Assembly (NCBI GenBank): GCA_043736395.1
Contig: JAYTCQ010000307.1
Coordinates: 1-20,798, forward strand
Direction: 5' to 3'
DNA length: 20,798 bases
DNA from: JAFDVL01 sp043736395
GTDB taxonomy: Bacteria; Acidobacteriota; Blastocatellia; RBC074
In this document: piece after piece, positions 7,605 through 17,000 of the stretch
Numbering within the stretch: position 1 is the first letter of the stretch
How the letters are laid out: every line of letters starts with the position of its first letter
Position numbers and translations under genes: made by a program
The notes under the pieces: generated by a model
What the model was told of the DNA's origin: nothing
The model's input: the letters and a program-made list of their open reading frames with translations, nothing else
Database searches by the model: none

Positions 7605-8945
7605 TTAAGCGGCTTCCGTCTTAACGAGTTCCACGTCTTTCGAAATAAACAGACATGCAATCGCGCCTAAAATCATACAGATTCCTGCCAGGACAATCGC
7701 ATTGCGCGGATCATCGCCGAGCAGTGACTTGTAGAAGAATCCAACGCTCAGCATTTCGCAGATTTGCGGGATACAAATAAAAGCGTTCAGAATTCCCATG
7801 TACACGCCCGTTCGCGCCGGTGGCACAATCGTCGTTGTCATAATAAAGGGAACCGTCAAAATTGCTGCCCAGGCGATTCCCACCGGAATCATTCCACTTA
7901 GCATCACGGTCAGATTGTTGGTGAAGAGCATCGAAATAAATCCCAGTCCGCCGAGCAGCAAGCATATCGCATACGTCTTGCGCGTCCCCAAATTTTTCAC
8001 AATCGAGGGAAGCAGAAATGACATCACGAAAGTCGTGATGTTCATGATCGTAAACGCAAATCCAGCCTTCGATGAACCTTCCGCAAAATTCGGCGAATCA
8101 GGCGTCGGCGCGTTGTAGCAATGTCGCGCGATGGAAAGCCCCATGTACTGCCACATGAGCGGAAGTCCGTACCACGTAAAAAACTTTACCCACCAGATTT
8201 GTTTTAATCCTTTCGGCATCTCTATGATGGCTTCCCAAATTTCCTTGAAAGCGAGGATGGTTTTTTGCAGTGCGCCGCCTTTCGCCGCTTGCGCTTGTCT
8301 AAATTCTTCGAGGTTGTCGGGCGGATATTCAGAAGTCGTATACGCTGTCCACGCCACAGAAAGCAGCATTGCCGCGACGCCGATGACGAATGAATATTTC
8401 ACAATATCGGGAACGGCGTGACCATCGGTTTTTGCCGAGATGCCAAGGTACAAAAGCACTGTCGGCATCAACCCCGCCAGAATTTGTCCGAAGGCGATCA
8501 TAAACGTCTGAACGGAAAACCCGAGCGTTCGTTGTTGATCGTTAAGCCTGTCGCCGACTAACGCGCGGTAGGGTTCCTGCGCCGTGTTCATCGAAGCGTC
8601 CAAAATCCAGAACAGTCCCGTCGCGATCCATAAAGATGGCGAGTAGGGCATAAACAAAACAGCGATGCTGCCGGTGATGGCTCCGATGACTAAGAACGGT
8701 TTGCGTCGTCCCCAGCGTGACCACGTTCCATCGCTGATGGCTCCGATGAGTGGTTGAATCAACAATCCTGTAATCGGCCCTGCCAGCCATAACATGGGGA
8801 GTTTGGATTCATCGGCATCAAGGTAGCGGAAGATGGGACTTAAGTTGGCTTGTTGTAAACCGAATCCGTATTGAATCCCCAAAAATCCAAAACTCATGTT
8901 CCAGATTTGCCAAAAACTCAGCATTGGTTTTCGTTTTGTGTTCAT
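7605..8945 (-). CDS. MFS sugar transporter, SLC45 / GPH type (probable sucrose:cation symporter)
   Basis: This is an inner-membrane protein of 446 residues with about 12 hydrophobic segments. The N-terminal half has 'FLGIQYGFGLQQANLSPIF' (about 21-39), the loop 2-3 signature 'SDGTWSRWGRRKP' (71-83) and 'LDASMNTAQEPYRALVGD' (115-132). These patterns are shared by plant SUT sucrose transporters, SLC45 proteins and bacterial relatives. The likely role is proton- or sodium-coupled uptake of sucrose or a related disaccharide. It starts 18 bp after the stop of the upstream GH32/GH68-clan gene and precedes the exported GH32 gene, so co-transcription of at least the first two is likely. Substrate is inferred from family and neighbours; a maltose or other alpha-glucoside substrate is possible. 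Confidence 0.87.
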   Translation of the reverse strand: MNTKRKPMLSFWQIWNMSFGFLGIQYGFGLQQANLSPIFRYLDADESKLPMLWLAGPITGLLIQPLIGAISDGTWSRWGRRKPFLVIGAITGSIAVLFMPYSPSLWIATGLFWILDASMNTAQEPYRALVGDRLNDQQRTLGFSVQTFMIAFGQILAGLMPTVLLYLGISAKTDGHAVPDIVKYSFVIGVAAMLLSVAWTAYTTSEYPPDNLEEFRQAQAAKGGALQKTILAFKEIWEAIIEMPKGLKQIWWVKFFTWYGLPLMWQYMGLSIARHCYNAPTPDSPNFAEGSSKAGFAFTIMNITTFVMSFLLPSIVKNLGTRKTYAICLLLGGLGFISMLFTNNLTVMLSGMIPVGIAWAAILTVPFIMTTTIVPPARTGVYMGILNAFICIPQICEMLSVGFFYKSLLGDDPRNAIVLAGICMILGAIACLFISKDVELVKTEAA

Positions 8946-8963
8946 AAATTTTTTTGTTTCTTT

Positions 8964-9956
8964 TTACTTTTGCGCTATCGCCTTGATGGAACCATCGTCC
9001 GCAAAGTTGATTACGACCGGATCGGAAATGCCGCCGACAAAATTTCCCGCCTCGTCCGCCCAAACAAAACCGAGGAGCATTGTCCTGTCTTTTTCCGGTT
9101 CGATAATTTTTCCGGCGTAAATATTAGGCGACAACAATTCCGCCGATTCCTTAAATGTTGGGATGCCTTGAAAATGTAGCGGAAATTCTTCAGATTTTAA
9201 GTAGTAAGTTCCGGTCTCGCAGGCTAGATTTTTTTGGCGTCTGGCAACTGAACAATCTTTCTCCTGCGCGCAAAAAATAACGTAGCAGCGCTTGCCTGTG
9301 CCGCTTGGTCGCCAGAATATCTGCGGCACTTCCATTTGATAAAATTCTCTTGGACAATCAATGAATTCGGGCTTATCTGACCAGTGAAATAAATCCGTAG
9401 AAACGACATAAGCGATCAATCCGCATTCAACTTCCTGATCCAGACGCGCACAAATAAAAGCATAATATTTTTCGTCAAAACGGACGACGTACGGATCACG
9501 CCACGCGACTCCGTCCAATCCAAATTGATGTCCCGGATTTGGAATAATCGGGGCTTCGACCGATTGCGAGGCGCGTTGCCAGTGATGTAAATCAGTGGAA
9601 GTTGCAAGTCCGATATGTTGCGGCCTCTGTTCTTCAGAAGGTGTTTTAACTGGAGTTTCGCGGGAATTTCGTGATGTATAAAAAAGCAGATGTTGATTTA
9701 ATTCCGCTGAGTAAATCACGCAACCAGTCCAAATGGCGACATCGTCCCAATCCTGGCTTCTAGTGAAAGAAGTGCCGAGTTCATGCCAGCCGTTCCCGTT
9801 TTTAACAGCGTGTCCGACGGAAGCTAAATTGTGTCGGGCTTCGGGGTCATAGTTGCATTCGTGGCGATCTGCCTGAAGGTAAAACGCATGCAGGTTTGCA
9901 CCTTCGACCACAAACCATGAGTCCCAGATAAATTTATCTTTTGGATTCCAAGGCAT
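8964..9956 (-). CDS. Cytoplasmic five-bladed beta-propeller hydrolase, GH32/GH68 clan (GH-J)
   Basis: This 330-residue protein has no signal peptide. It carries three acidic positions arranged as in clan GH-J enzymes: 'IWDSWFV' (Asp12), 'AWRDPYVV' (Asp154) and 'YQMEVPQIF' (Glu209). The WDSW form of the nucleophile motif is closer to GH68 (levansucrase VWDSWP) than to the GH32 NDPNG motif, and 'AIWTGCVI' (75-81) resembles the GH68 EWSGSA segment. It lacks the C-terminal beta-sandwich of GH32, and it is shorter than typical levansucrases (about 400-480 residues). The likely role is intracellular cleavage or transfer on sucrose or fructo-oligosaccharides brought in by the neighbouring transporter, whose start is 18 bp downstream. 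The ATG at 9954-9956 has no clear Shine-Dalgarno sequence; the frame stays open upstream to 10031 without another ATG. A GH43-like specificity cannot be excluded. Confidence 0.7.
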   Translation of the reverse strand: MPWNPKDKFIWDSWFVVEGANLHAFYLQADRHECNYDPEARHNLASVGHAVKNGNGWHELGTSFTRSQDWDDVAIWTGCVIYSAELNQHLLFYTSRNSRETPVKTPSEEQRPQHIGLATSTDLHHWQRASQSVEAPIIPNPGHQFGLDGVAWRDPYVVRFDEKYYAFICARLDQEVECGLIAYVVSTDLFHWSDKPEFIDCPREFYQMEVPQIFWRPSGTGKRCYVIFCAQEKDCSVARRQKNLACETGTYYLKSEEFPLHFQGIPTFKESAELLSPNIYAGKIIEPEKDRTMLLGFVWADEAGNFVGGISDPVVINFADDGSIKAIAQK

Positions 9957-10031
9957 AATAAAAGCAAAGCGAATTCCGCACCAATAAATGGGTGGGCTGT
10001 GATGAAAGCCAAATCGGCGGCTTTGCCTTTC

Positions 10032-11720
10032 TCATCTGCCAGTGCCAACAGAACGTGGCAATTTAAAATGTGGATCAATTTTATTAGCACGCTCAAAAGC
10101 AGCTTTCGCGGCGGCGAGATGTCCGGTCTTCTGGAGCGCAAGTCCCAAATTATAATGCGCAGGTGCGTGCTCCGGGTCAAGCTTTATTGCGCGTTCAAAA
10201 AAATCTATCGCAGATTTGAAATCACCTTCGTTCATTTTTTGTAAGCCAGTATTGGTCGCAAACATCGCCGCCTGATTATTTGATTTTAGTTTATTCAGCC
10301 GCGCCGCTTCGTCAAATTCCACTTTTGCATTAGCTGCTTCACCTTTTTGCCGGAGGGCAGTTCCCAACGTATTGTGAATCTGTGGGCTGAGCGGAGCAAT
10401 TTTTATAGCTTCCCGAAAGGATGAAATTGCGCTCTCCAAATCACCTTTCTGCTGGTAAGCAGTACCCAACGTGTAAATCGCTTCTGAAAAATCTGGCTTC
10501 ACTTTAATGGCAGTTTGGAATGCCTCAATCGCTTCATCTATTTTTGATTGCTGCATTAAAGTGATGCCCAAAGAATAATACGCTTCGGGCAACGTGGATT
10601 GTAATTCAATGCTGCGGTGAAAGGCTTTGACGGCGTTCTCGAAATCGTCTTTGTATTTGTACGCCAACCCTAAATTGTAATGTGCTTCGGCGGCTTCAGG
10701 AGTAAGCGCAATCAATGCCTGATACGCCGCAATCGCTCCGCTGTAATCAGATTTTTGAATCAACGCCAAACCGAGATTATGGTACGCCACTTGATTATTC
10801 GGGTCTTGTTTGAGCACCGTTTTCAGTTCAGCAACTGCGCTTTCGGCATCACGTTTATTGACATACGCGAGCGCCAATTGATTACGCGCTTCCAGCAGAT
10901 TCGGATCAACTTTTAGAGCGGCGCGATAGGCGGGAACCGCGTTATCAAAATCATCGTCTGCCAACAAGGCATTGCCGAGAGAATTATGACCGACGGCGAT
11001 GTTTGGATTGACTTTGATGGCAGTGCGAAGCTCTTCGATGGCTTCGGGAAGTTCGTTTATTTTTTGCAGCGACAAGCCTAAATAGTAATGCGACTCAAAA
11101 TGATTTGGATCAATCTTGACAGCCCTTCGCAGCGTTTTTACGGCTTCGGGATAATTTTGTGTCAGCCATCGGGTGACGCCCATTCGATAATGCGCTTCGT
11201 GAAAATCGGGCTTCAATTTAATCGCAGTTTCGTATTCAGAAAAGGCGGCGCGATCATTTCCTTGACGAGCCAGTACGAACCCCAATGCACTGTGCGCCGG
11301 AGCCGAATCAGGTTCCTGTCGAACGGTCTCCCGATAGACATCAAGCGCGAGATCGAACTCACCTTTTAATTCGTGAATCATCCCCAAATTGAGGCGCGCT
11401 TCTGTGAATTGTGGATTCAAAGTAATCGCAGTTTTGAATGCCGCGAGAGCTTCATCGTGGCGCCCCTGCTTGCTCACAGCCATCCCGAGCGCATTGAATG
11501 CTTCTGGGAAATTTGGATAAATTTGAATCGCGCTTTTTAGTTCAGCTTCGGCGCGGACGGGATTATTTTGTTTGAGAAAATTGATGCCTTGCGCGTAACG
11601 AAGTTCAGCATTTTGTTGAGCAATTCGTTCTTTTTTGGAGATTTTTTGCGCGAAACTTGACGGAGAAAAGGCGAGAATCGCAAGGCAGGGAATCAGAAAA
11701 TATAAGTTAAGAAATTTCAT
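10032..11720 (-). CDS. Exported TPR-repeat protein (about 15 tetratricopeptide repeats)
   Basis: The 562-residue product has a signal peptide (residues 1 to about 24, ending SSFAQ) and then almost nothing but 34-residue tetratricopeptide repeats. I count about 15 units, from about residue 41 to the C-terminus, with the usual 'A..LG.AL...G....A...F..AI...P' spacing. Unit 14 has about five extra residues before the repeat. There is no catalytic domain or further membrane segment. TPR superhelices scaffold protein-protein contacts; this one would act in the periplasm. It lies between the ASPIC/UnbV gene (173 bp upstream, with element C between) and the GH32/GH68-clan gene (75 bp downstream), all on the same strand. 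TPR and ASPIC/UnbV proteins often neighbour or fuse with each other in Acidobacteriota. Its partner here is unknown. Confidence 0.85.
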   Translation of the reverse strand: MKFLNLYFLIPCLAILAFSPSSFAQKISKKERIAQQNAELRYAQGINFLKQNNPVRAEAELKSAIQIYPNFPEAFNALGMAVSKQGRHDEALAAFKTAITLNPQFTEARLNLGMIHELKGEFDLALDVYRETVRQEPDSAPAHSALGFVLARQGNDRAAFSEYETAIKLKPDFHEAHYRMGVTRWLTQNYPEAVKTLRRAVKIDPNHFESHYYLGLSLQKINELPEAIEELRTAIKVNPNIAVGHNSLGNALLADDDFDNAVPAYRAALKVDPNLLEARNQLALAYVNKRDAESAVAELKTVLKQDPNNQVAYHNLGLALIQKSDYSGAIAAYQALIALTPEAAEAHYNLGLAYKYKDDFENAVKAFHRSIELQSTLPEAYYSLGITLMQQSKIDEAIEAFQTAIKVKPDFSEAIYTLGTAYQQKGDLESAISSFREAIKIAPLSPQIHNTLGTALRQKGEAANAKVEFDEAARLNKLKSNNQAAMFATNTGLQKMNEGDFKSAIDFFERAIKLDPEHAPAHYNLGLALQKTGHLAAAKAAFERANKIDPHFKLPRSVGTGR

Positions 11721-11743
11721 TTTAAATTATTTGTAGGCGACCA

Positions 11744-11917
11744 GCGGTACGGTACGAGGAGCGGTAGCGCAATCGGATTAAGCTGAACAATACGCAACTG
11801 TAAATTTATCGAAAAGCGTACTACAAACGTCCCGTTTGTAGCTCATTCGGAATCGCAAACGAGACGTTTACGATACACTTTTATCTCAATACGCTACCGC
11901 TCCTCGTACCGTACCGC
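11744..11917. repeat. Composite palindromic element C (26-bp perfect inverted repeat)
   Basis: The arms at 11744-11769 and 11892-11917 are exact reverse complements over 26 bp (core GGTACGAGGAGCGGTAGCG). The interior holds a perfect 9-bp stem CTACAAACG / CGTTTGTAG with a TCC loop (11821-11841) and a shorter stem AAACG-AGA-CGTTT (11857-11869). The right arm overlaps the 3' end of the ASPIC/UnbV gene: its complement encodes residues VRYEER, the stop and part of the preceding alanine codon. The rest fills the gap to the TPR gene. The organisation matches elements A and B. Confidence 0.75.
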
Positions 11918-13612
11918 ACCTTCTTTAATCGTAATAATTTTATTACTGACGACATCTGAAATTTTATCCACTGTTCCACTCGGCCACGTAACTTCAATAG
12001 ATTTTACATTCGTCGCATTGCCCAATCCAAAATGTACACGCAAATCATTTTGCGAATAATAGCTGCCGCCGCTACGGACTTCGTCCACTAAGCTGCGAAT
12101 TTTTTTGTCTTCTTCAAATTCAATTTTGATGCGCACGCCGATGCCGCTCCGATTGGATTTTGTCCCAATCGTTTTGATTGTCAGCCAATTATTTTTCGTT
12201 GTTGAATCACAGCGAATCAAATCCGGTACAGCATTGACGGGGTTGATGACGACATCAATATCTCCGTCGTTGTCGTAATCTCCGAACGCGCAGCCACGGC
12301 TCGCGGTTGGTTCAAGAATCGCGCCGCCGATTTTTTCAGTGATGTCTTTGAAATTTCCGTTGCGCTGATTTTGATACAAAACCTTGCGCTGCGCGTAGCC
12401 CGCTTCCGTCGTCAATTTTCCGACTTCGGGATAGACGTGACCATTGACCAAAAGAATATCCAACCAGCTATCGTTATCAAAATCCAACCAGCCACAGCCC
12501 CAGCCCAGCCAGCGCGTATTCAATCCGATTCCGGCGGTAAAAGTCACATCATCGAAAATCATTTTTCCCATGTTTCGGTAGAGCGTCGAAGTATCGCCCG
12601 AGAAATTTGTTTTGAAAATATCAAGCTTGCCGTCACCGTCAAAATCTCCCGCGCTGACGCCCATTCCAGCTTGCGGTTTGCCGTCTCCGCTGTACGCCGC
12701 ACCCGCTTCGGTGGCGACATCGGTAAACGTTCCGTTCTTGTTATTATGATACAAAATTGCCGGAGCCGAATCATCCGCCACGTAAATATCAACCCATCCA
12801 TCGTCATCAAAATCCGCCGTCAAAACGCCAAGTCCGTATGTCCCATTCGTTTTCAAAATGCCGGATTTTTCTGACACATCAGCGAAAATTCCGTTGCCTT
12901 CGTTATGGTATAGAATATTTTTTCCGCCTTCTAATCCCGGCGGCCCGCACGCTACCATCACGCCTTTATACAGGCACGGCCCGGTCTCAGGAGTCGGAGC
13001 AGTTTTCAGATCAAGGTCAATATAATTCGCGACAAAAAGATCAAGTTTGCCGTCTTTATCGTAGTCAAGAAACGCGCTCCCCGCGCCCCATCGCGTTGTC
13101 TTTCCAGCTACGCCAGCCTTCAACGAAACATCGGAGAATGTGCCGTTGCCGTTGTTTTTATACAGGACATTTTTGCCGAAATAGGTGATGAATAAATCAT
13201 CAAATCCATCATTATCGTAATCGCCGATGCAGACGCTTTGCCCCCAGCCGGTGCGGGCTAAGCCGGATGATTTTGTGACATCGGTGAAGCCGCCACTTCG
13301 ATTATTTTTGTATAAATGCGTCGTCGGTTCGGTGCCTTTCGGGAAGCCATTGAGTCTCGTTCCGTTGACGAAAAAAAGATCAAGCCAGCCGTCGTTGTCA
13401 TAGTCAATCCATGCAACTCCACAGCCTGTCGTTTCGAGCAGGTATTTATTTTTTTGCTCGCCGCCATAAATTGTTTTATGCGTTAAGCCAGCTTCTTTGG
13501 CGACGTTGACGAACGAGATATTGAATTCAGATTGGGGAGTTGGTGCGGTAGGTTGGGCAGAAACTTCAACCAGAAAAAAGAATACGAAAAAGATTCCAAA
13601 CGCCTTGTGCAT
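11894..13612 (-). CDS. Exported FG-GAP/VCBS repeat protein with ASPIC/UnbV domain
   Basis: This 572-residue exported protein has a signal peptide (residues 1-20, ending VSAQ). It has seven calcium-binding-like FG-GAP/VCBS motifs of the form D-[YF]-D-x-D-x-[WFKD]-x-D-[LIV]. Examples are 'DYDNDGWLDLF' at 70-80, 'DYDNDGFDDLF', 'DYDKDGKLDLF', 'DFDDDGWVDIY' and 'DFDGDGKLDIF'. They predict a beta-propeller. The C-terminal 90 residues are the ASPIC/UnbV domain ('IGVRIKIE', 'VRSGGSYYSQNDLRVHFGLG', 'VEVTWPSG'-like 'IEVTWPSGT'). The function of such proteins is not well established; surface binding of proteins or polysaccharides is the usual suggestion. The last residues are encoded by the arm of palindromic element C, so the natural C-terminus may have been replaced. 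It is the first gene of the minus-strand run that leads to the fructan genes. Confidence 0.88.
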   Translation of the reverse strand: MHKAFGIFFVFFFLVEVSAQPTAPTPQSEFNISFVNVAKEAGLTHKTIYGGEQKNKYLLETTGCGVAWIDYDNDGWLDLFFVNGTRLNGFPKGTEPTTHLYKNNRSGGFTDVTKSSGLARTGWGQSVCIGDYDNDGFDDLFITYFGKNVLYKNNGNGTFSDVSLKAGVAGKTTRWGAGSAFLDYDKDGKLDLFVANYIDLDLKTAPTPETGPCLYKGVMVACGPPGLEGGKNILYHNEGNGIFADVSEKSGILKTNGTYGLGVLTADFDDDGWVDIYVADDSAPAILYHNNKNGTFTDVATEAGAAYSGDGKPQAGMGVSAGDFDGDGKLDIFKTNFSGDTSTLYRNMGKMIFDDVTFTAGIGLNTRWLGWGCGWLDFDNDSWLDILLVNGHVYPEVGKLTTEAGYAQRKVLYQNQRNGNFKDITEKIGGAILEPTASRGCAFGDYDNDGDIDVVINPVNAVPDLIRCDSTTKNNWLTIKTIGTKSNRSGIGVRIKIEFEEDKKIRSLVDEVRSGGSYYSQNDLRVHFGLGNATNVKSIEVTWPSGTVDKISDVVSNKIITIKEGAVRYEER

Positions 13613-13620
13613 AGGCGATC

Positions 13621-13650
13621 ACTATAAATTGTTGTGGAGTCGAGAAGCAA
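13621..13650 (-). promoter_or_regulatory. Candidate promoter for the ASPIC/UnbV gene cluster
   Basis: On the minus strand TTGCTT (complement of 13645-13650) and TATAGT (complement of 13621-13626) are 18 bp apart. The -10 box ends 8 bases before the ATG, which would give a nearly leaderless mRNA. That fits the lack of a Shine-Dalgarno sequence but also makes the call uncertain. Confidence 0.25.
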
Positions 13651-13669
13651 CTAACATAAAATATCTAGT

Positions 13670-13748
13670 CATTAGTGTCCGTTCCAAATCTCTGCAATTG
13701 TACTTTCTAAGCAATTGAATTTACTCGATCTATAAACGGACACTAATG
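13670..13748. repeat. Short element bounded by 14-bp perfect inverted repeats
   Basis: CATTAGTGTCCGTT (13670-13683) and AACGGACACTAATG (13735-13748) are exact reverse complements around a 51-bp AT-rich centre, which itself holds two copies of GCAATTG (13694-13700 and 13711-13717). The layout is that of a small MITE or transposon-end remnant. I see no flanking target-site duplication, so an RNA stem or operator pair is equally possible. Confidence 0.5.
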
Positions 13749-13948
13749 CCTGAAAATATAAACTGCTTTTCCAATTGCATTGTCATCGGGCTTTGACCTG
13801 CGGCAATTACCTTACAACTTGCATAAGTTCGTCAGCAGAGGTTTTCTGTGAGTCGTTTTGGTGATTGCGCCATGACGAAAATAGTTCACATTCATTGCTA
13901 ACACTTGAGGAATTTCGAAGAACCTGTAGATAGGGCAAAAAATATTTT

Positions 13949-13978
13949 TTGAATCGCAAAATCGTGGTAGGATATTCT
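13949..13978 (+). promoter_or_regulatory. Candidate promoter for the secreted protease
   Basis: TTGAAT (13949-13954) and TATTCT (13973-13978) are 18 bp apart and about 90 bp upstream of the protease ATG. Both boxes deviate from consensus; this is a motif-only call. Confidence 0.3.
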
Positions 13979-14069
13979 AGCCTCAAACTTTCGCACAGCC
14001 GCAATAACACTCGTCTCAAATATATATCCGAGTGCTGCAAAATCATTCATTTCCGCAAATCCTCAAGCT

Positions 14070-17000
14070 ATGAAAAAGATTAACTCTACCCGTTATTTAC
14101 AGTCGCAAATCGTCATTTGCACAATATTTCTTTGTCTATTGGGCAATAGTTCTTTCGGACAGAAAACGGTTTCAGGATATTCACCGGGCATCGAAGCTAA
14201 GCGTGAACAGACTAGAGTAAATATCACTCCGTTTAGTAAGCGATTTTCCAGCGTGAAATTGAACGAGGCATTGGAATACCATTTTCCAACTGTTGAAAAT
14301 AGAGCTGGTACAACTTTAGATTTTCGCAAGCGGAAGAAGGTCGGGATTATTCGTACGTTTCCGTCAAATATCGCAGAATTTGCTAATGATTATGAGGTGG
14401 AAGGTGGAAAGCTGAAGGTATTTAGAATTACTTCTCAATCAGCAAAAGCGCTTCGCTTAAAACTAACGGAAGTGAATTTGCCCGACGGGGCACAACTAAT
14501 GATTTACTCGGAGAGCAATCCTTTAAATATTGACGGCATTTATACGAAACGCGGACTGAATAACGACGGAGTCATCTGGAGTACAAATCAATCAGGCGAG
14601 AAAATCATTATTGAATTTTTTGTGCCGGCTGGAACTGAAGTGAAGTCGTATTTTAAGTTAGCCGAGCTCGCGCATATCTACGAAGACCCTTTAATTAAAA
14701 ACAATTCAGCGGCGCTCGAAGATGCGGCTGGAGCCTGTAACCTTGACATTCCCGCCGCATGGAAAGAAGCCTCGAAAGCGGTCGCGGAGATTCAATACTT
14801 TGGAGCTGGATACATTTACTCTTGTTCAGCAACGCTCGTTAACACGACAAATAATAGCGGGACTCCATATTTATTGACCGCAAATCATTGTGTGAATCGT
14901 CAGACTGAAGCGACCAGTATTCAGACGATCTGGTTTAAGGATTCCCCAACCGTCACTCCTGTATATGGTCCGTACAGTCCACAGATAGTGGCGACCGGAA
15001 TGGCTGGAGATTTTACCTTACTCAAGTTCAGTGGTGCGCTTCCGGCCGGAGTGCGTTTTTCGGGTTGGACAACAGACAAAAATACAGTCGGAACAAGCGT
15101 GACGGGAATACATTATCCGCAGGATTCTTACAAAAGAATTTCGTTTGGAAAATCTACGAGCTTTACCTGTCCGCCAGAAATTCCTGCTGAAGCCTGCGGA
15201 AGTTTTCAAACGGTTAAATGGGATCAGGGAATTACCGAGCCGGGTTCTTCAGGATCCGGGTTATTTGTTGGCGCAGCCACTGATCCAAAGTTGACCGGAA
15301 CGTTGACTGGCGGCAGCTCTTCATGTGCGAATCCTCAGGGCGAAGATGTTTATGGGCAGTTTAGTTATTATTTTCCCGACATTGAGTATTTCTTAACTGG
15401 CACCGGATGCTCTTACAAAATTGATGACGAAGTGAAATTCGCCGGACCGAGTGTTGATGAAGGAGCGATCAGTGTGATTGTGACGGGGAATGGCAGTTGT
15501 GGCTGGACAGCAAAAAGCCTGGCTCCATGGTTGACGATTGTCGCGGGTACTAGTGGTGCAGGGAATGGCACGATTCGATATTCGGTCGAGGCAAACACTG
15601 GTACAGAAAATCGAGTCGGTTACGTCAGGATTGGAACGCATCTTGTTGCGGTTTCACAAGCGGGATCAGGCTTGACGTGTGGCAACGTCATCGAAACAGT
15701 TGCTACTGGCGAACGGGTTTTTTATAGCCGTGAGCTGACATCGAATGATTGTCATTCAATTTTCGATGCCGCATTGAAAGCTGATCGTTTTAAAATTAAC
15801 GGTAAAGCCGGACAACAAATGCGAATCGAAGTTTTCTCGGATGACTTTGAGCCGCGTGTCTCGATCTTGACGCCGGGTGGAAAATTAATGGCAATAGATT
15901 ATCGCCGGATTGGATTCGCAAACTTCATAACGTTGCCGACCGATGGCGTGTATATGATCGAAGTTTCCGGAGTAAATCCCGAAGATTTGGGAAAGTATAA
16001 TCTTTGGTTTTACAAAGGATGCGAATGCAAATTTCTTGATCGCCAGACCACGTTCGATAGCGCGGGCGGAGCTGGTGAGATGGCGTTTACACTTCCACCG
16101 GATTGTTCCTGGCGTACTTTGAGTACCGTACCAGATTGGTTGCAATTAACCCCTCCCTCCGTTGGGAGTGGATCAGGCGTAATTAAATTTTCAGTAAAAA
16201 GCGAGGCACTGAGGAACCAGCAGCGGGACGGAATCATCTGGTTGTACCTTGACCCGAATCAAACCAGCAACTATTTCCAATACAATGTAAAACAAGCATT
16301 TCCGTGTGATTATACGATTAGCAAAGCGAGGTTTGACGTAGGTAATTTGGGAGCTTCGTACGGATTACTGTATTTATTTTCGGGTAATTATTGTCCGAGT
16401 CCGGAAATAAAGAGTGACAGTAGCTGGTTGAAAGTTTCAAATAATGGATCGACCATTGAAGCTTCCATTGGGTATGCAAACCTCGGTGCGCTTCCTCGTA
16501 CTGCAAAAATTACAGCAGGAAATGCAACCTACGAAATTGTACAACCGGGTCTCGGGAATACATGCAACATTGACACGATCTCTTTTGGCGAAACTGTACA
16601 GAATAAATTGAATAGCAAATGTCCTTATCCACAGGTGAATGGTACCGATAATGGCATTTACCATGGAAGCTATTACGCGTTTCAAGGAGTTGCGGGCCAG
16701 CGAATCGCCATAAATTTCAGCGCTACTGACTTGCACAAAAACCTTTACTTAATCGCGCCGGACGGACTTGTTCTTCCGATTCAACTTGGGCAACCCAACT
16801 ATGAGACAGTAAGAGCACCCGGAACATCGTCATTTGTTCTTCCACAATCGGGACTATATGTCATCGCAATCGGTAGCGCGGAAGCAGATTTGAATCGCAC
16901 AAATTTCGTTTTGACATTGAGTGCAATGACTGGAGCAGACTGTTCGCTGAGTCTTAAAGACAATATTTTACAGACGACCGGCAAGGGAGGAAATGTAGTT

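Larger units (their letters stand above)
13613..14069. other. Divergent intergenic region
   Basis: This 457-bp stretch separates the minus-strand ASPIC/UnbV cluster from the plus-strand protease gene. It contains a small inverted-repeat element (13670-13748) and one promoter candidate for each side (13621-13650 minus, 13949-13978 plus). A 79-codon minus-strand frame (13807-14046) has no recognisable features and I do not regard it as a gene. Confidence 0.5.

Noticed and set aside
10032..11720. Repeats of about 102 bp in the TPR gene as possible tandem DNA repeats or CRISPR-like array
   Set aside because: The period of about 102 bp equals 34 codons and reflects tetratricopeptide repeats; the DNA units are divergent.
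12371..12874. 167-codon plus-strand frame opposite the ASPIC/UnbV gene
   Set aside because: It is the antisense shadow of the repetitive D-x-D-x-D motifs; its composition follows the opposite strand's codons.
13807..14046. 79-codon minus-strand open frame in the divergent intergenic region
   Set aside because: No recognisable domain, signal peptide or ribosome binding site, and it would overlap the protease promoter region.
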